A stretch of DNA of 32,712 bases, from positions 1 to 32,712 of the forward strand of contig JACCTC010000354.1 of the NCBI GenBank assembly GCA_013812655.1, given 5' to 3'. The notes beneath the pieces are model-generated. The model did not search any database, was not told where the DNA came from, and saw only the letters and a program-made list of their open reading frames with translations. Within the stretch, counting starts at the first letter, position 1, and the number at the start of each line of letters is the position of its first letter. Origin of the DNA: Deltaproteobacteria bacterium. GTDB taxonomy: Bacteria; Myxococcota_A; Polyangia; Haliangiales; Haliangiaceae. Below, one piece after another: positions 31,645-32,712 of this stretch. Position numbers and translations under genes: made by a program.

Positions 31645-31926
31645 TCAGCGCGGTCGCTTGCGTCGAGCTGGCGTCAGCGATCTCATGAACCCGTCGAGCT
31701 CGGAGTCCTCGACCTCCACGTAGTCACCTCGGTCCAGCGCAGCGACGCCCTCGCCGATCATCGCGCGAAGAGCCTTCAGTCGCAGCGCGTCCTCCCTCCG
31801 TCTCTTTTGGAGCGCGCGCAGCGCATCCCGGATCGCCTCACTCGCGTTTTGATATTCCCCCGACTCGACGATCTTCTCGACGAACTCGTCTTGTTGCTGG
31901 GTCAAGCTGATGTTTCGGGTCGGCAC
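31645..31926 (-). CDS. parD: ParD-family antitoxin
   Basis: 93 residues starting at a GTG (31926) with AGG about 8-10 nt upstream. The N-terminal ribbon-helix-helix (RNISLTQQQDEFVEKIVESGEYQNASEAIRDALRAL, 4-38) is the DNA-binding fold of ParD, followed by a charged helix that binds the toxin, and a basic tail RRKRPR. ParD normally represses its own operon by binding a palindromic site near the start; a perfect 8-bp inverted repeat lies 21 nt upstream. The toxin gene follows directly. Confidence 0.9.
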   Translation of the reverse strand: MPTRNISLTQQQDEFVEKIVESGEYQNASEAIRDALRALQKRRREDALRLKALRAMIGEGVAALDRGDYVEVEDSELDGFMRSLTPARRKRPR

Positions 31927-31946
31927 CTTGCGCCTAGCGTATCATC

Positions 31947-31965
31947 GATGGCAAAGATTGCCATC
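31947..31965 (-). promoter_or_regulatory. Perfect inverted repeat, candidate ParD operator
   Basis: GATGGCAA (31947-31954) and TTGCCATC (31958-31965) form a perfect 8-bp inverted repeat around AGA, 21 nt upstream of the parD start. ParD-type ribbon-helix-helix proteins bind such palindromes. The same bases also encode the first residues of a short plus-strand frame (MAKIA), so coincidence is possible. Confidence 0.5.
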
Positions 31966-32014
31966 AGCTGTGTTTTGGCTGCGTCGCTTCTCTCTGCCAC
32001 AGCTCGAGCGCGGC

Positions 32015-32047
32015 GCCGACGCCGAGGGCCGACGCCGAGGGCCGACA
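32015..32047. repeat. 13-bp tandem repeat, about 2.5 copies
   Basis: GCCGACGCCGAGG at 32015-32027 and 32028-32040, then GCCGACA. It lies in the non-coding tract between the parD promoter and the cupredoxin gene end. A single-unit change would shift frame if any reading frame were used. Confidence 0.75.
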
Positions 32048-32104
32048 CCTTCACCTCGATCACGGGGTGGACCAAGTATTTGTGGAAGTTGTGTCTGTCC
32101 CCAT

Positions 32105-32712
32105 TCAGCGATACGTCGGCGGTGGCTCGCGGCGGTACTTCTCGCCGTACTTGTTCGTGTGCGGCACCTCGCCGCCGCGGACGACCGCGAGCTCGAGGGG
32201 CGCGTCGGCGCCCGCGGTCACCGTGACCTTGCTGCTCGCCGGCTTCGCCGCGCGGCGGGTGTACGCGAACACGGTCCAGGTGCCGGGCGGGACGCCGTCG
32301 AGGGTGAACCGGCCGTCCGCACCGACGCGGGTGTGGCGGCGATTCGGCAACACGAGCACCGTCGCGGCCATCTCGGGGTGGATGTTGCAGTAGACGTCGA
32401 CGACGCCGGGCGTCGCGAACTGGCGATCCTTGGACTCGCCCTTCTTGAACGATCCGAGATCGAACTTGCGAGGCGGCGACTGCGAGAACACGTTGTGCAG
32501 GAACGGGTCGCGGTTCGGAAAGCTCACCGAATCACCGACGGTGATCGCCACGAGATCGGGCACGAACCGGCGGCCCTTCTGCTGGATCACGGTGGGCGTG
32601 CCGGCAGGCGGTTCCGCGAACCCGACGAGGTAGACGATGACCTCCGCGTTGACCGCGGGCTTGCCGTCCGCCTCGGTGACCTTGACGCTGCCGACGACGC
32701 GTCCGGTCGGTC
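32105..32712 (-). CDS. Exported cupredoxin protein with carboxypeptidase-regulatory-like domains, partial
   Basis: The 3' end is at 32105 and the frame stays open to the right window edge, so about 201 C-terminal residues are seen. A first beta-sandwich (GRVVGSVKVTEADGKPAVNAEVIVYLVGF) resembles a CarboxypepD-regulatory domain. Next is a cupredoxin domain: VGDSVSFPNRDPFLHNVFSQ and later VDVYCNIHPEMAATVLVLPN, which together give the type 1 copper ligands His, Cys, His, Met. A second regulatory-like segment (DGRFTLDGVPPGTWTVFAY) and a polar tail end the protein. Probably periplasmic copper-binding electron carrier or copper sensor. A 105-nt part is duplicated at 29829-29935. Confidence 0.85.
   Translation of the reverse strand, partial: PTGRVVGSVKVTEADGKPAVNAEVIVYLVGFAEPPAGTPTVIQQKGRRFVPDLVAITVGDSVSFPNRDPFLHNVFSQSPPRKFDLGSFKKGESKDRQFATPGVVDVYCNIHPEMAATVLVLPNRRHTRVGADGRFTLDGVPPGTWTVFAYTRRAAKPASSKVTVTAGADAPLELAVVRGGEVPHTNKYGEKYRREPPPTYR
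32416..32520 (-). repeat. Direct-repeat copy B inside the cupredoxin gene
   Basis: 105 nt inside the intact cupredoxin gene, nearly identical (about 96 percent) and in the same orientation as 29829-29935. The copies are about 2.6 kb apart and bracket the lipoprotein, CorA remnant and parDE. Confidence 0.88.

Overview
The window comes from a high-GC, gene-dense bacterial chromosome, most likely a member of the Myxococcota. The reasons are three large eukaryotic-like Ser/Thr kinases, a sigma factor resembling the Myxococcales-specific 'gmx1' family, a TIGR02996-type repeat-companion protein, many lipoproteins of unknown function, and type IV pilus and cyclic-di-GMP genes. The genus cannot be read from the sequence. 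I recognised no rRNA, tRNA, CRISPR array or intact insertion sequence.

Layout. (1) 1-5349, all minus strand: an unknown partial gene, a zinc-ribbon Ser/Thr kinase, a Ni/Co-type transporter, a second Ser/Thr kinase and a LolA-like lipoprotein. (2) 5438-9374: a secreted prolyl oligopeptidase, a reduced CorA-like membrane protein, a striking 194-bp nested palindrome, and a small membrane-anchored protein. (3) 9565-17630: a WXXGXW-repeat lipoprotein with a 93-bp in-frame tandem repeat; a PilT-type ATPase directly behind a REC-GGDEF-EAL protein; a HupE-like membrane protein; a small unknown protein; a TIGR02996 protein; and a C-type-lectin lipoprotein. (4) 17730-25361, plus strand: GlmU, two coupled unknown genes, a lipoprotein, an SCP2 protein, a CaiB/BaiF CoA-transferase or racemase, and an EF-hand lipoprotein. 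(5) 25358-29199: a Tat-exported superoxide dismutase behind a kinase that fuses an anti-sigma-type zinc finger, a kinase domain and a transmembrane Cache-like sensor, divergent from the sigma factor. (6) 29256-32712: a variant histidine phosphatase, then a scarred segment with a sigma/cupredoxin chimeric pseudogene, a lipoprotein, a CorA remnant, a parDE toxin-antitoxin pair, and the 3' part of a cupredoxin gene that shares a ~105-bp near-identical copy with the chimera.

How the genes may work together. The strongest candidate for an undescribed system is 25358-29199. The kinase could bind the divergently encoded sigma factor through its zinc finger, sense an extracytoplasmic signal, and control a periplasmic superoxide dismutase. 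A second functional pair is PilT with the cyclic-di-GMP protein, 10 nt apart on one transcript. The 29.8-32.5 kb segment reads as a recombination scar bounded by direct repeats and holding a toxin-antitoxin module. All family assignments come from reading motifs by eye; no database search was run.
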